DNA of 64,000 nt from Chryseobacterium flavum. GTDB lineage: Bacteria; Bacteroidota; Bacteroidia; Flavobacteriales; Weeksellaceae. The notes beneath the pieces were generated by a model, which did no database searches, was not told the DNA's origin, and worked only from the letters and a program-made list of their open reading frames with translations. Made by a program: the position numbers and the translations under genes. The DNA is taken from contig NZ_QNUE01000003.1 of NCBI RefSeq assembly GCF_003385595.1, positions 309,829 through 373,828 on the forward strand, in the 5' to 3' direction. This document shows positions 17,052 through 24,313 of this stretch, one piece after another (the first letter of the stretch is position 1; every line of letters starts with the position of its first letter).

Positions 17052-17085
17052 AAAAAACCCTCCGTAAAGTCATTACAGAGGGCTT
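17052..17085. terminator. Terminator shared by the XRE gene and the first tRNA block
   Basis: CCCTC and GTAA pair with TTAC and GAGGG around the loop AGTCA, with A residues before and T residues after, so the hairpin can work in both directions. It lies between the XRE stop and the 3' end of tRNA-Leu(UAA). Confidence 0.7.
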
Positions 17086-17088
17086 TTG

Positions 17089-17173
17089 TACCCCAGACGG
17101 GACTTGAACCCGTACGTCCTTGCGGACACAGGATTTTAAGTCCTGCGTGTCTACCAGTTCCACCACCAGGGCA
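17089..17173 (-). tRNA. tRNA-Leu (anticodon UAA), copy 1
   Basis: An 85-nt class II tRNA on the minus strand. The anticodon stem CAGGA/TCCTG encloses the loop CTTAAAA, giving anticodon UAA. The T arm is ACGGG-TTCAAGT-CCCGT, the D arm GTG...CAC, and a long variable arm is present as expected for leucine. The acceptor stem GCCCTGG pairs with CTGGGGT with several wobble pairs. CCA is not encoded. Confidence 0.92.
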
Positions 17174-17225
17174 GGACATGAAGCAAAAAAAGATTCAAAC
17201 CTGCGTTCAAATCTTTTTTGCATAG

Positions 17226-17307
17226 TGCGGATGAAGGGACTCGAACCCCCACGCCTCACGGCACCAGATCCTAAGTCTGGCGTGGCTACCAATTACACCA
17301 CATCCGC
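17226..17307 (-). tRNA. tRNA-Leu (anticodon UAG), copy 1
   Basis: An 82-nt class II tRNA on the minus strand. The acceptor stem GCGGATG pairs perfectly with CATCCGC. The anticodon stem CCAGA/TCTGG encloses CTTAGGA, giving anticodon UAG. The variable arm is long. It is identical to the copy at 17600-17681, including flanking bases. It lies upstream of copy 1 of tRNA-Leu(UAA) in one transcript. Confidence 0.93.
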
Positions 17308-17350
17308 TGGTTTTACTGATCTGAATTTTCAAAATCAGAATGATTTCTTA

Positions 17351-17358
17351 CAAATATA
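17351..17358 (-). promoter_or_regulatory. -7 box of the downstream tRNA-Leu pair
   Basis: On the minus strand TATATTTG lies 43 bases upstream of the mature 5' end of tRNA-Leu(UAG) copy 1. No -33 TTTG is seen at the usual spacing, so this promoter is less certain than the one for the three-tRNA block. Confidence 0.45.
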
Positions 17359-17399
17359 AGATATTTTATTTAAAGAACTCTTCTCTAATAAAACAAAAA

Positions 17400-17425
17400 A
17401 CCCTCCGTATGATCGTACAGAGGGT
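17400..17425. terminator. Terminator between the two tRNA blocks
   Basis: CCCTCCGTA pairs with GTAC-A-GAGGG around a short loop, with A-rich sequence on the left. It ends the minus-strand transcript of the three-tRNA block and is nearly the same hairpin as the one at 17052-17085, so terminator and tRNA were duplicated together. Confidence 0.7.
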
Positions 17426-17429
17426 CTTG

Positions 17430-17513
17430 TACCCCAGGCGGGACTTGAACCCGCACGCCAAAAGAGGCACAGGATTTTAAGTCCTGCGTGTCTACCAGTT
17501 CCACCACCAGGGC
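17430..17513 (-). tRNA. tRNA-Leu (anticodon UAA), copy 2
   Basis: An 84-nt class II tRNA on the minus strand with loop CTTAAAA (anticodon UAA) and T arm GCGGG-TTCAAGT-CCCGC. It closely matches copy 1 in the acceptor, D and anticodon arms but differs in the T stem and variable arm, so the two copies have diverged or been only partly converted. Confidence 0.92.
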
Positions 17514-17522
17514 ATGGTGTGG

Positions 17523-17595
17523 AGCGAAAAACGGGATTCGAACCCGCGACCCCAACCTTGGCAAGGTTGTGCTCTACCAGCTGAGCTATTTTCGC
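17523..17595 (-). tRNA. tRNA-Gly (anticodon GCC)
   Basis: A 73-nt tRNA on the minus strand. The acceptor stem GCGAAAA pairs with TTTTCGC, the anticodon stem CAACC/GGTTG encloses TTGCCAA (anticodon GCC), and the T arm CGGG-TTCGAAT-CCCG is intact. It lies between the two leucine tRNAs of the upstream block and has no counterpart in the downstream block. Confidence 0.93.
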
Positions 17596-17599
17596 ATAG

Positions 17600-17681
17600 T
17601 GCGGATGAAGGGACTCGAACCCCCACGCCTCACGGCACCAGATCCTAAGTCTGGCGTGGCTACCAATTACACCACATCCGC
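17600..17681 (-). tRNA. tRNA-Leu (anticodon UAG), copy 2
   Basis: An 82-nt class II tRNA on the minus strand, identical in sequence to copy 1 at 17226-17307. It is the first gene of the three-tRNA block Leu(UAG)-Gly(GCC)-Leu(UAA). A full promoter lies 49 bases upstream of its mature 5' end. Confidence 0.93.
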
Positions 17682-17729
17682 TGGTTTTTTATTTGTAAGT
17701 TTAAAGAGCTTGCTTCGTTTTTGTGAGTG

Positions 17730-17760
17730 CAAATATAGGACAATTTCCTTTAGTACCAAA
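17730..17760 (-). promoter_or_regulatory. Promoter of the three-tRNA block
   Basis: On the minus strand TTTG (17760-17757) is separated by 19 bases from TATATTTG (17737-17730), a full match to the Bacteroidota promoter consensus. Confidence 0.75.
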
Positions 17761-17857
17761 CTTTTCAAGAAAAAAAATTAAAATTTCCACATTTTTTTTT
17801 CACGGCACCTTTTATTACATTTCATTTTCTTACTTTTACATCGTTAATATTTACGAT

Positions 17858-18235
17858 ATGGAATTACAAGGAACGGTAAAGAAACTTTTTGATGCTCAAA
17901 CATTTGCGAGCGGGTTTCAAAAAAGAGAAATGGTTATTTTGACCCAGGAACAGTATCCACAGCCGATAAACATAGAATTTTTATCTGATAAAATCAGTTT
18001 ATTAGATAATCTTAAAGAAGGAGAAAACGTAAAAGTAGGAATCAACATCAGAGGTAGAGAATGGGTTTCTCCTCAGGGTGAAACTAAATATTTTAACTCT
18101 ATTACAGGATGGAGAGTAGAAAAAGTATATGACAATGCTGCAGAACCTACTCAGGCTATGCCTCAGCAGTCGGCATCTCCTGTTTCCAATGAAAATCCTT
18201 TCGCCGGAGACGACGATGATGATTTACCTTTTTAA
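17858..18235 (+). CDS. DUF3127 protein with SSB-like acidic tip
   Basis: A 125-residue cytosolic protein. Residues 1-85 form a compact beta-rich domain (MELQGTVKKLFDAQTFASGF to ITGWRVEKV), the DUF3127 domain typical of Bacteroidota, with an OB-fold-like strand pattern. A Gln/Pro/Ser-rich linker follows, and the protein ends in GDDDDDLPF. That tip closely resembles the DDDIPF tail through which single-stranded DNA-binding protein recruits repair and replication enzymes. The ATG at 17858 is preferred over the TTG at 17723, which would run through the tRNA promoter. A nucleic-acid-binding hub role is inferred from the tip and fold. Confidence 0.85.
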   Translation: MELQGTVKKLFDAQTFASGFQKREMVILTQEQYPQPINIEFLSDKISLLDNLKEGENVKVGINIRGREWVSPQGETKYFNSITGWRVEKVYDNAAEPTQAMPQQSASPVSNENPFAGDDDDDLPF

Positions 18236-18257
18236 TTGAAGAATAAAGATCAAATAC

Positions 18258-18289
18258 AAATCCTGCTTTCTGAAAGTGGGATTTTTTTT
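18258..18289 (+). terminator. Terminator after the DUF3127 gene
   Basis: AAATCC (18258-18263) and CTTTC pair with GAAAG and GGATTT (18279-18284), followed by eight T residues. It ends only a few bases before the aat start codon. Confidence 0.7.
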
Positions 18290-18294
18290 CTAAA

Positions 18295-18948
18295 ATGGTT
18301 CGACTAGACGAAAACGAGATTTCATTCCCTGATCCTGAAGCTTATGATGGTCATGAAGGGCTGATTGCTTTTGGTGGTGATCTGTCTGTAGAACGTATCT
18401 GGTTTGCTTATCAACTGGGGATTTTCCCTTGGTACAATCCCGGAGAAGAAATTCTATGGTGGTGTCCGGATCCCAGGTTTGTTTTATTTCCTGATGAAAT
18501 AAGAATTTCAAAATCCATGAGGAAAATATTAAACCGTGAAGTGTTTACATTTTCAGAAAACCAGAATTTCCGGGATGTCATATACAACTGTCAGCAGGCA
18601 CGGAGAAAGGACCAAAACGGAACCTGGCTTTCGGATGAGCTGATGGAGTCATTCATTAAACTTCATGAGTATGGTCTTGCCAGAAGTATAGAGGTATGGC
18701 AGGAGGGAGAACTTGTGGGAGGATTTTACGGTCTGCAAATCGGTCATGTATTTTGTGGAGAAAGTATGTTTGCCAAAGTTAGCAATGCTTCCAAGGCAGG
18801 ATTTATCCATTTTGTAGAAAACAATAAAAACCATCTTGAACTCATTGACTGTCAGTCTCATACCGAACATCTTGAAAGTCTGGGAGCCAGAATGATTCCT
18901 AAAAAAGAATTTTTAAAAATTTTACACGAAAATAATGAACGCAGATAA
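18295..18948 (+). CDS. aat: Leucyl/phenylalanyl-tRNA--protein transferase
   Basis: A 217-residue cytosolic enzyme that adds Leu or Phe from aminoacyl-tRNA to proteins with N-terminal Arg or Lys, marking them for ClpS-ClpAP type degradation. Diagnostic segments are GLIAFGGDLSVERIWFAYQLGIFPWY near the N-terminus, WWCPDPRFVLFPDE, and GESMFAKVSNASKAG followed by LIDCQ and HLESLGA. The length fits the family. The ATG follows the terminator of the DUF3127 gene by few bases, so the leader must be very short or transcription must read through. The stop overlaps the next gene by 14 bases. Confidence 0.95.
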   Translation: MVRLDENEISFPDPEAYDGHEGLIAFGGDLSVERIWFAYQLGIFPWYNPGEEILWWCPDPRFVLFPDEIRISKSMRKILNREVFTFSENQNFRDVIYNCQQARRKDQNGTWLSDELMESFIKLHEYGLARSIEVWQEGELVGGFYGLQIGHVFCGESMFAKVSNASKAGFIHFVENNKNHLELIDCQSHTEHLESLGARMIPKKEFLKILHENNERR

Positions 18949-19813
18949 AGAAAAGTGGATCCTTCTGGCCGTCCTGAGTATTATTTGGGGATCATCTTTT
19001 ATACTGATCAAAAAATCACTGGAACATTTCAATCCGTTTCAGGTAGGATCTTTAAGGGTGCTGATTGCAGGAATTATATTACTCCCGGTTGCCGTTTCCA
19101 ATTACCGTTTGTTCCCGAAAAGACATTTGAAATGGCTTATTCTGGCTGCATTCACCGGAAACTTTATTCCTATGTTCCTCTTCCCCATTGCAGAGACGGA
19201 AGTAAGCAGCAGCATTGCGGGAATCATCAATTCCATGATGCCTATATTTGTTATTATCGTAGGAGGTCTGATCTGGAAGTTTGAAACTACAAAGAAACAG
19301 ATTATAGGGACATTGATCAGCTTTACGGGAGTCTGTATTCTGGCTTTCGGTGGTGGAGAAAGTGCTGATTTTAAAATTATTCCTATTTTATTGCTGCTAT
19401 TGGCTACTTTATGTTATGCATTGAGTACCACAACCGTAAAATCAAAACTGATGGAGGTCTCATCTACCGTTCTTTCAGCTTTTGTTTTCTCATTTGTCTT
19501 ATTTTTCCCTTCAGTAATTGCTCTTTCTTTTACTGGTTTCTTCTCAGAATTTACTTTTTCAAAAGACAATATGCTCGGTTTATTGTTTGTAAGCTTACTC
19601 TCTGTATTCGGAACCGGATTAGCCATGATGATGAATTACCGTCTGCTTAAAGTCTCTTCACCGCTTTTTGCTTCTACAGTTACATTAATTATGCCTATTG
19701 TAGCCATTATATGGGGTATTATAGATGGAGAAAAGCTAACTTATCTGCAATTTATAGGAGCCGGAATTATTATTGCCGGATTAATATTTTTAAGGACTAA
19801 TCAAAAAAAATAA
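18935..19813 (+). CDS. EamA/DMT family transporter
   Basis: A 292-residue membrane protein with ten hydrophobic segments arranged as two EamA repeats (about residues 7-138 and 150-288). It carries the typical start WGSSFILIKKSLEHFNPFQ and the GxxxP-type segments of drug/metabolite transporters. It overlaps the end of aat by 14 bases and is surely translated from the same message. The transported compound cannot be predicted; amino acid or metabolite efflux is usual for this family. Confidence 0.88.
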   Translation: MNADKEKWILLAVLSIIWGSSFILIKKSLEHFNPFQVGSLRVLIAGIILLPVAVSNYRLFPKRHLKWLILAAFTGNFIPMFLFPIAETEVSSSIAGIINSMMPIFVIIVGGLIWKFETTKKQIIGTLISFTGVCILAFGGGESADFKIIPILLLLLATLCYALSTTTVKSKLMEVSSTVLSAFVFSFVLFFPSVIALSFTGFFSEFTFSKDNMLGLLFVSLLSVFGTGLAMMMNYRLLKVSSPLFASTVTLIMPIVAIIWGIIDGEKLTYLQFIGAGIIIAGLIFLRTNQKK

Positions 19814-19934
19814 ACTGGTTTTAAATCCTGTTATTATAACTACAAGACTTTCTTTTTCATTATCATTTCAATATAAAATAACTGACTCAATAATACTTCC
19901 GGTAAAATTTGTTTATGAATACAAATCAATATAA

Positions 19935-19963
19935 AAAAATCCTGCATCTGCAGGATTTTTTAT
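19935..19963. terminator. Terminator between the EamA transporter and the TPR gene
   Basis: AAAATCCTGCA pairs with TGCAGGATTTT around a two-base loop, with A residues on one side and T residues on the other. It can serve both convergent genes. Confidence 0.8.
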
Positions 19964-19969
19964 GTATTG

Positions 19970-21349
19970 TCAGCTCTTCTTAACTTTATTAGCCTTGACT
20001 TTTTTTACTTCTTCTTTAATAAAAGGATATTTTTTCTGCATATCATTTACCAGGGAAGGATCAATTTCCAATGCTTTCTGAAGTGATTCTATGCCTTTTT
20101 CCTGTTCTTTAAGATTAAAAAAGCAATTACTCAGCTGATAATAGAGCTCTGCCCTGTGATGCTTTTTCACTGCCTTATTCAAAACCAAAACCGCTTCTTC
20201 ATATTCACCTAAAAGCATTAATACTTCCGAGTAAGCATACCAATTATAAAATCTTGAAGGCTCATCATGCACTAACTTTTTAAGGCAGGAAAGGCTTTCT
20301 TCAAATTTACCTGAATCAATGAATAAAAAGGCCAATCTTTTCTGATAGTCAAGATTGTTTTCATTCAATTGGGTAGCCTCTTTGGCAAAATGCAATGCTT
20401 CTGTCATTCCGCCCATTTCTTCATACAGGTATGACTGCTCCATCATGGCAAGATAAAACTGCGGATCTTCTCTCAGCGATTTCTGAAACGAGTTCAGAGC
20501 TAGGATAGATTGTTTTAAAGCTTTATGACACAGCCCGATTTTATAATAAGTAAATGCTTTTGTATATTCCAGTTCGAGCATTTCATCATAAACATCTATG
20601 GCTTTCTGGTATTGCCCCAGGGCTTCATAGCAGGCTGCTTTATTTGCATACACGCCTACAGAATTTGAATTGATTGCCAATAAGTAATCATATCCCCTGA
20701 TGGCTTCTTCATAATTTTTTCTGTTAAAATAGAATTGCCCATATTCAAACCATGCAGTTTCTGAATAGGAAAATTCATCAAGATATTCATTTAGAAAGGC
20801 AATAGCCTCCTCACTCTTATTCAGGTCACTGAAGCATACCATACAATTTTCCAGCGCATATTCATCCGCAGGATCTTCTTTCAGTGCTTTTCTGTAATGT
20901 TTAAGAGCGTTAAAAGGATCTCCTAGATTTACATATTCATCTGCAATAAAGTTATGAAGAAAGTTCTCCTCTTCTCCTAATTGAAGGGCTTGTTTGCAGA
21001 TTTCGATGGATTTTCTGGGATTTCCTAAGTTCGAATAATACTTTGCGTAACAAACCATGAAGTCTGTATTTTCCATTGATGAACCTTTCAGCTCATCAAT
21101 AAGTTCCTTCGCCGTATTATATTCTTCCCATTCTAAAAGAATTTCAAGTCTTTTGATCTTGATATCTAAAGAATTAGGGTGGAGCTTCAATCCATAATTT
21201 ACCGCCATATCAGCGTAATTAAAATCTCCCAGCTCCAAATAATAAACAATAATGTCTTCCAACTCTTCTGTATCAAAGTAGAATTCATCATTATTTTCCA
21301 TCATTTCCTCGAACTTTTTTACAAGTTCATTTCCAAAATACTCTTCCAA
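19970..21349 (-). CDS. Tetratricopeptide repeat protein
   Basis: A 459-residue soluble protein made almost entirely of TPR units. About eleven to twelve 34-residue repeats can be followed from residue 30 to 440, with the usual Gly-Ala-Pro pattern (for example NPRKSIEICKQAL, DPFNALKHYRKALKEDP, NYEEAIRGYDYLLAINSN). There is no signal peptide, so it is a cytosolic scaffold. The C-terminus is very basic (VKKVKANKVKKS), which might contact nucleic acid or membrane. It is a single gene. Binding partners cannot be read from sequence. Confidence 0.85.
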   Translation of the reverse strand: MEEYFGNELVKKFEEMMENNDEFYFDTEELEDIIVYYLELGDFNYADMAVNYGLKLHPNSLDIKIKRLEILLEWEEYNTAKELIDELKGSSMENTDFMVCYAKYYSNLGNPRKSIEICKQALQLGEEENFLHNFIADEYVNLGDPFNALKHYRKALKEDPADEYALENCMVCFSDLNKSEEAIAFLNEYLDEFSYSETAWFEYGQFYFNRKNYEEAIRGYDYLLAINSNSVGVYANKAACYEALGQYQKAIDVYDEMLELEYTKAFTYYKIGLCHKALKQSILALNSFQKSLREDPQFYLAMMEQSYLYEEMGGMTEALHFAKEATQLNENNLDYQKRLAFLFIDSGKFEESLSCLKKLVHDEPSRFYNWYAYSEVLMLLGEYEEAVLVLNKAVKKHHRAELYYQLSNCFFNLKEQEKGIESLQKALEIDPSLVNDMQKKYPFIKEEVKKVKANKVKKS

Positions 21350-21590
21350 TAGTGTCCTCTTTGTCAGCCCGATGTTTGAAATTACTTACAAACCCCGGCA
21401 AACTTTTAATTAATAATACATCTGAAACTGATATTCAAATATTTATGCAAAGTTGCAACTTTTTTTTGAATTTTCCATTTCATAAATTTCTATTATAAAA
21501 ATAGTAAAAAAAGAAAATAGATAAAAGGATTGTGGATAAAAAAACGGAAATTGGGATTAAGTTATTTTTATGTCAATCCTTCTCCAATTA

Positions 21591-21618
21591 AAAAACGGAC
21601 CCTTCTGAATCCGTTTTT
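21591..21618 (-). terminator. Terminator of glmM
   Basis: AAAAACGGA (21591-21599) pairs with TCCGTTTTT (21610-21618) around a 10-base loop. On the minus strand it lies just after the glmM stop codon and ends in T residues. Confidence 0.75.
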
Positions 21619-21628
21619 ATTGTAAGTT

Positions 21629-23011
21629 CTAAATTAAACTTTTAATTTTAGCGATAATATCGTCTCCTAATTTATCTGCCTCTTCCTGAGATTTAGCCTC
21701 AGTATAGATCCTGATAATCGGCTCCGTATTTGATTTTCTGAGGTGTACCCAGTTGGTTTCGAAATCTATCTTAACACCATCTACGGTAGAAACTTCTTCA
21801 TTCTCGTATTCTTTCTCCATTCTGCTTAAAATAGCATCTACATCAATTTCCGGAGTCAGTTCTATTTTCTTTTTACCCATAAAATAGCCCGGATATCCTG
21901 CTCTTAATTCAGAAACCGTTTTGTTTTCTTTTGCAAGATGGGTTAAAAATAAAGCAACGCCTACTAAAGAGTCTCTCCCATAATGTAATTCAGGGTAAAT
22001 AATTCCTCCGTTTCCTTCTCCACCGATGACAGCGTTTTTCTCTTTCATCAAAGTAACTACATTTACTTCCCCTACAGCACTTGCAAAGTATTCCGAATTG
22101 TGGGCTTGCGCAACATCTTTCAGGGCACGGCTTGAAGAAAGGTTTGAAACAGCTGCTCCGTTTTTATGTTTCAAGAGGTAATCTGCTACCGCTACCAGAG
22201 TATACTCTTCCCCAAACATTTCGCCTTTTTCATCAATTAAGGCCAGTCTGTCTACATCCGGATCCACCACAACTCCAAGATCTGCATTTTCTTTTTTCAC
22301 CAATTCACAGATATCTCCCAGATGTTCTTTCAAAGGTTCAGGATTATGCGGGAAGTGCCCTGTAGGTTCACAGTATAACTTGATGGTTTCACAACCTAAT
22401 CTATCCAAAAGCATAGGAATTGCAATTCCTCCTGTAGAGTTTACCGCATCCAGAACAACTTTAAAATTCTTCGCTTTGATTGCTTCTACATCTACCATTG
22501 GTAAATCCAGAATCTGCTGAATATGGATATCAAAAGCATCATCTCTTGTTTCATATTTTCCCAGATCATCTACTTCCGCATAGTTGAAATCTTCACTTTC
22601 TGCCAAAGCAAGTACTTCTGCTCCATTTTCACCACTGATGAACTCCCCTTTTTCATTGAGTAATTTAAGGGCGTTCCATTGTTTAGGGTTGTGGGATGCT
22701 GTAAGAATGATTCCTCCGTCAGCTCTCAGTTCAGGCACCATTATTTCTACAGTGGGAGTGGTTGAAAGCCCAAGATCAACAACATTGATTCCTAGTCCCT
22801 GTAAGGTAGCCGTTACCAGGGAAGAAACCATTTGTCCCGATATTCTGGCATCTCTCCCGATCACCAGAGTTAAATCTTTTTTATTTTTATTATTCTGAAG
22901 CCAGGTTCCAAATGCCGAAGCAAATTTTACCACATCAAGCGGGGTTAAATTATCATTTACTTTTCCTCCGATTGTTCCTCTAATTCCTGAAATAGATTTT
23001 ATTAACGACAT
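21629..23011 (-). CDS. glmM: Phosphoglucosamine mutase
   Basis: A 460-residue alpha-D-phosphohexomutase. The phosphoserine loop is TASHNPKQWNAL with the active Ser at about residue 105. The metal-binding loop is DPDVDRLALID, the sugar loop GGEGNGG, and the phosphate-binding segment near the C-terminus is RKSNTEPIIRIYTEA. It interconverts glucosamine 6-phosphate and glucosamine 1-phosphate for peptidoglycan and lipopolysaccharide synthesis. The family includes phosphomannomutases, so activity on other hexose phosphates is possible. CAAAGATA at 23053-23060 gives a -7 box (TATCTTTG on the minus strand) about 40 bases before the start. Confidence 0.85.
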   Translation of the reverse strand: MSLIKSISGIRGTIGGKVNDNLTPLDVVKFASAFGTWLQNNKNKKDLTLVIGRDARISGQMVSSLVTATLQGLGINVVDLGLSTTPTVEIMVPELRADGGIILTASHNPKQWNALKLLNEKGEFISGENGAEVLALAESEDFNYAEVDDLGKYETRDDAFDIHIQQILDLPMVDVEAIKAKNFKVVLDAVNSTGGIAIPMLLDRLGCETIKLYCEPTGHFPHNPEPLKEHLGDICELVKKENADLGVVVDPDVDRLALIDEKGEMFGEEYTLVAVADYLLKHKNGAAVSNLSSSRALKDVAQAHNSEYFASAVGEVNVVTLMKEKNAVIGGEGNGGIIYPELHYGRDSLVGVALFLTHLAKENKTVSELRAGYPGYFMGKKKIELTPEIDVDAILSRMEKEYENEEVSTVDGVKIDFETNWVHLRKSNTEPIIRIYTEAKSQEEADKLGDDIIAKIKSLI

Positions 23012-23077
23012 TATGATTTGATATTTCTTTTTATTGTATAAATTTTTCGGAACAAAGATACTTAAAAGACTTTTAAC

Positions 23078-24094
23078 TTATAAGAAGGGTATTGTTTTTT
23101 GAATTTTATCATAGGTATTTCTGACAGCCTTTGGTGGTGGAAAGCGATACCCTATATACAGCAAACCATAGAGGTTATTATTTTCTACCGTCTGATTATC
23201 TTTCTGATCGTAGGCATAGGCCTTAAAATTCATTCTACCCCCGAATAAAAACCGGTCAGTATTATAACCGATATGAAGCCCTCCCTGCATTCTTATGGTT
23301 GCATACTGCGCGTTTTCTTTGGCTCGTGCATTTTCAATATCCCTGTAGCTGGAAAACTTCCCGCCAATCCCTACTGCCAGATAAGGAGAAATACTGACCT
23401 TATTTCCAATCACCCAATTATAAAAATACCCGATATTACCTCCGATATTATATTGTATCTCTTTACTTTTTACGCCGTCAATCTTATTTCTGAAAATGGT
23501 AAGGTCATAATCCACAAACGGAATCCAGCTGCCACTGCTTTTCTTCTGCCACTCTCCCTGAGTGTAGATACTTCTTGCTGAAAAATTTTCATTGAGAATA
23601 TAAGATGTGGAGCCTCCAAAAGTTTGCACTCTTAAATCCGGAAACTGAATATATGGATCTCTTCCTTCCTGCCATTCAGGGGATAAGTCTTTCATGTTTT
23701 CGACATAAAAGCCTCTTACATTTTTATAATAAACATTCTGTATAAACCTTCCGGGAAAAAATCTGAAGCTCAAATCAGTATAAGAGCTTTTCCCTTTCAT
23801 TTCATCATCATTATTTCCATCTAAAAATCTTGGTGTAAATGATACCGTTGCACTTATGATTCTATAATCGATTGAAACAGATGTTTTTGTTTTATTGTTG
23901 ATTGACAGGGTTGTTTCGAATGCGTCCTTTCCTTTTCCTGCTGAAAAAATATAGCTCTCAATATTGGTATCAAGATTCACACGAATCATTACCTGGTCTG
24001 CATAAGACCTGGTGTTGGCCGTATCTGACTGAGCTTTTACCTGAAAGGCAAATAAAGAAAATAATCCTAATAATCCTGTTTTTAAGAAATTCAA
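23078..24094 (-). CDS. Outer-membrane beta-barrel-like protein of unknown function
   Basis: A 338-residue exported protein. Residues 1-21 form a signal peptide ending VKAQ. The rest alternates polar and aromatic residues as in an outer-membrane beta barrel (for example YTDLSFRFFPGRFIQNVYYKN, NIGGNIGYFYNWVIGNKVSISPYLAVGIGG). This matches the DUF4421 type of Bacteroidota proteins in length and texture, though I cannot confirm the family. It is monocistronic, between glmM and the feo operon, and shares no obvious link with either. Confidence 0.7.
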   Translation of the reverse strand: MNFLKTGLLGLFSLFAFQVKAQSDTANTRSYADQVMIRVNLDTNIESYIFSAGKGKDAFETTLSINNKTKTSVSIDYRIISATVSFTPRFLDGNNDDEMKGKSSYTDLSFRFFPGRFIQNVYYKNVRGFYVENMKDLSPEWQEGRDPYIQFPDLRVQTFGGSTSYILNENFSARSIYTQGEWQKKSSGSWIPFVDYDLTIFRNKIDGVKSKEIQYNIGGNIGYFYNWVIGNKVSISPYLAVGIGGKFSSYRDIENARAKENAQYATIRMQGGLHIGYNTDRFLFGGRMNFKAYAYDQKDNQTVENNNLYGLLYIGYRFPPPKAVRNTYDKIQKTIPFL

Positions 24095-24160
24095 CTTGAA
24101 TAATTTACATTAGAAAAATGAAATTACTACATTTTTTTCAATTATCTGATGAACCCAATA

Positions 24161-24313
24161 TTAAGAACAGCCGCAGTCTTTGTCACAGTTGCTCCTTTTG
24201 GAACTGAATTTCTTAGGTGCAAAATTCTTTTTAAGTACTTTAAATAAAGAGTAACAGGCAAATGCTACAATTAATAATATAAGTACATATTGAATGATTA
24301 ATGATGAGTCCAT
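24161..24313 (-). CDS. FeoB-associated Cys-rich membrane protein
   Basis: A 50-residue protein with one membrane helix (about residues 6-24, IIQYVLILLIVAFACYSLF) and a basic then Cys-rich C-terminus ending NCDKDCGCS. Such small proteins are found directly after feoB in many bacteria, similar in place to FeoC, and may bind iron or modulate FeoB. Its ATG overlaps the feoB stop in the form TAATG, so translation is coupled. The longer frame back to 24439 is only an in-frame extension inside feoB and is rejected. Confidence 0.85.
   Translation of the reverse strand: MDSSLIIQYVLILLIVAFACYSLFKVLKKNFAPKKFSSKRSNCDKDCGCS

Noticed and set aside
17120..17359. Open frames running across the tRNA genes (also 16940-17292 and 17488-17781)
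   Set aside because: They are by-products of the structured tRNA sequences and have no start or family support.
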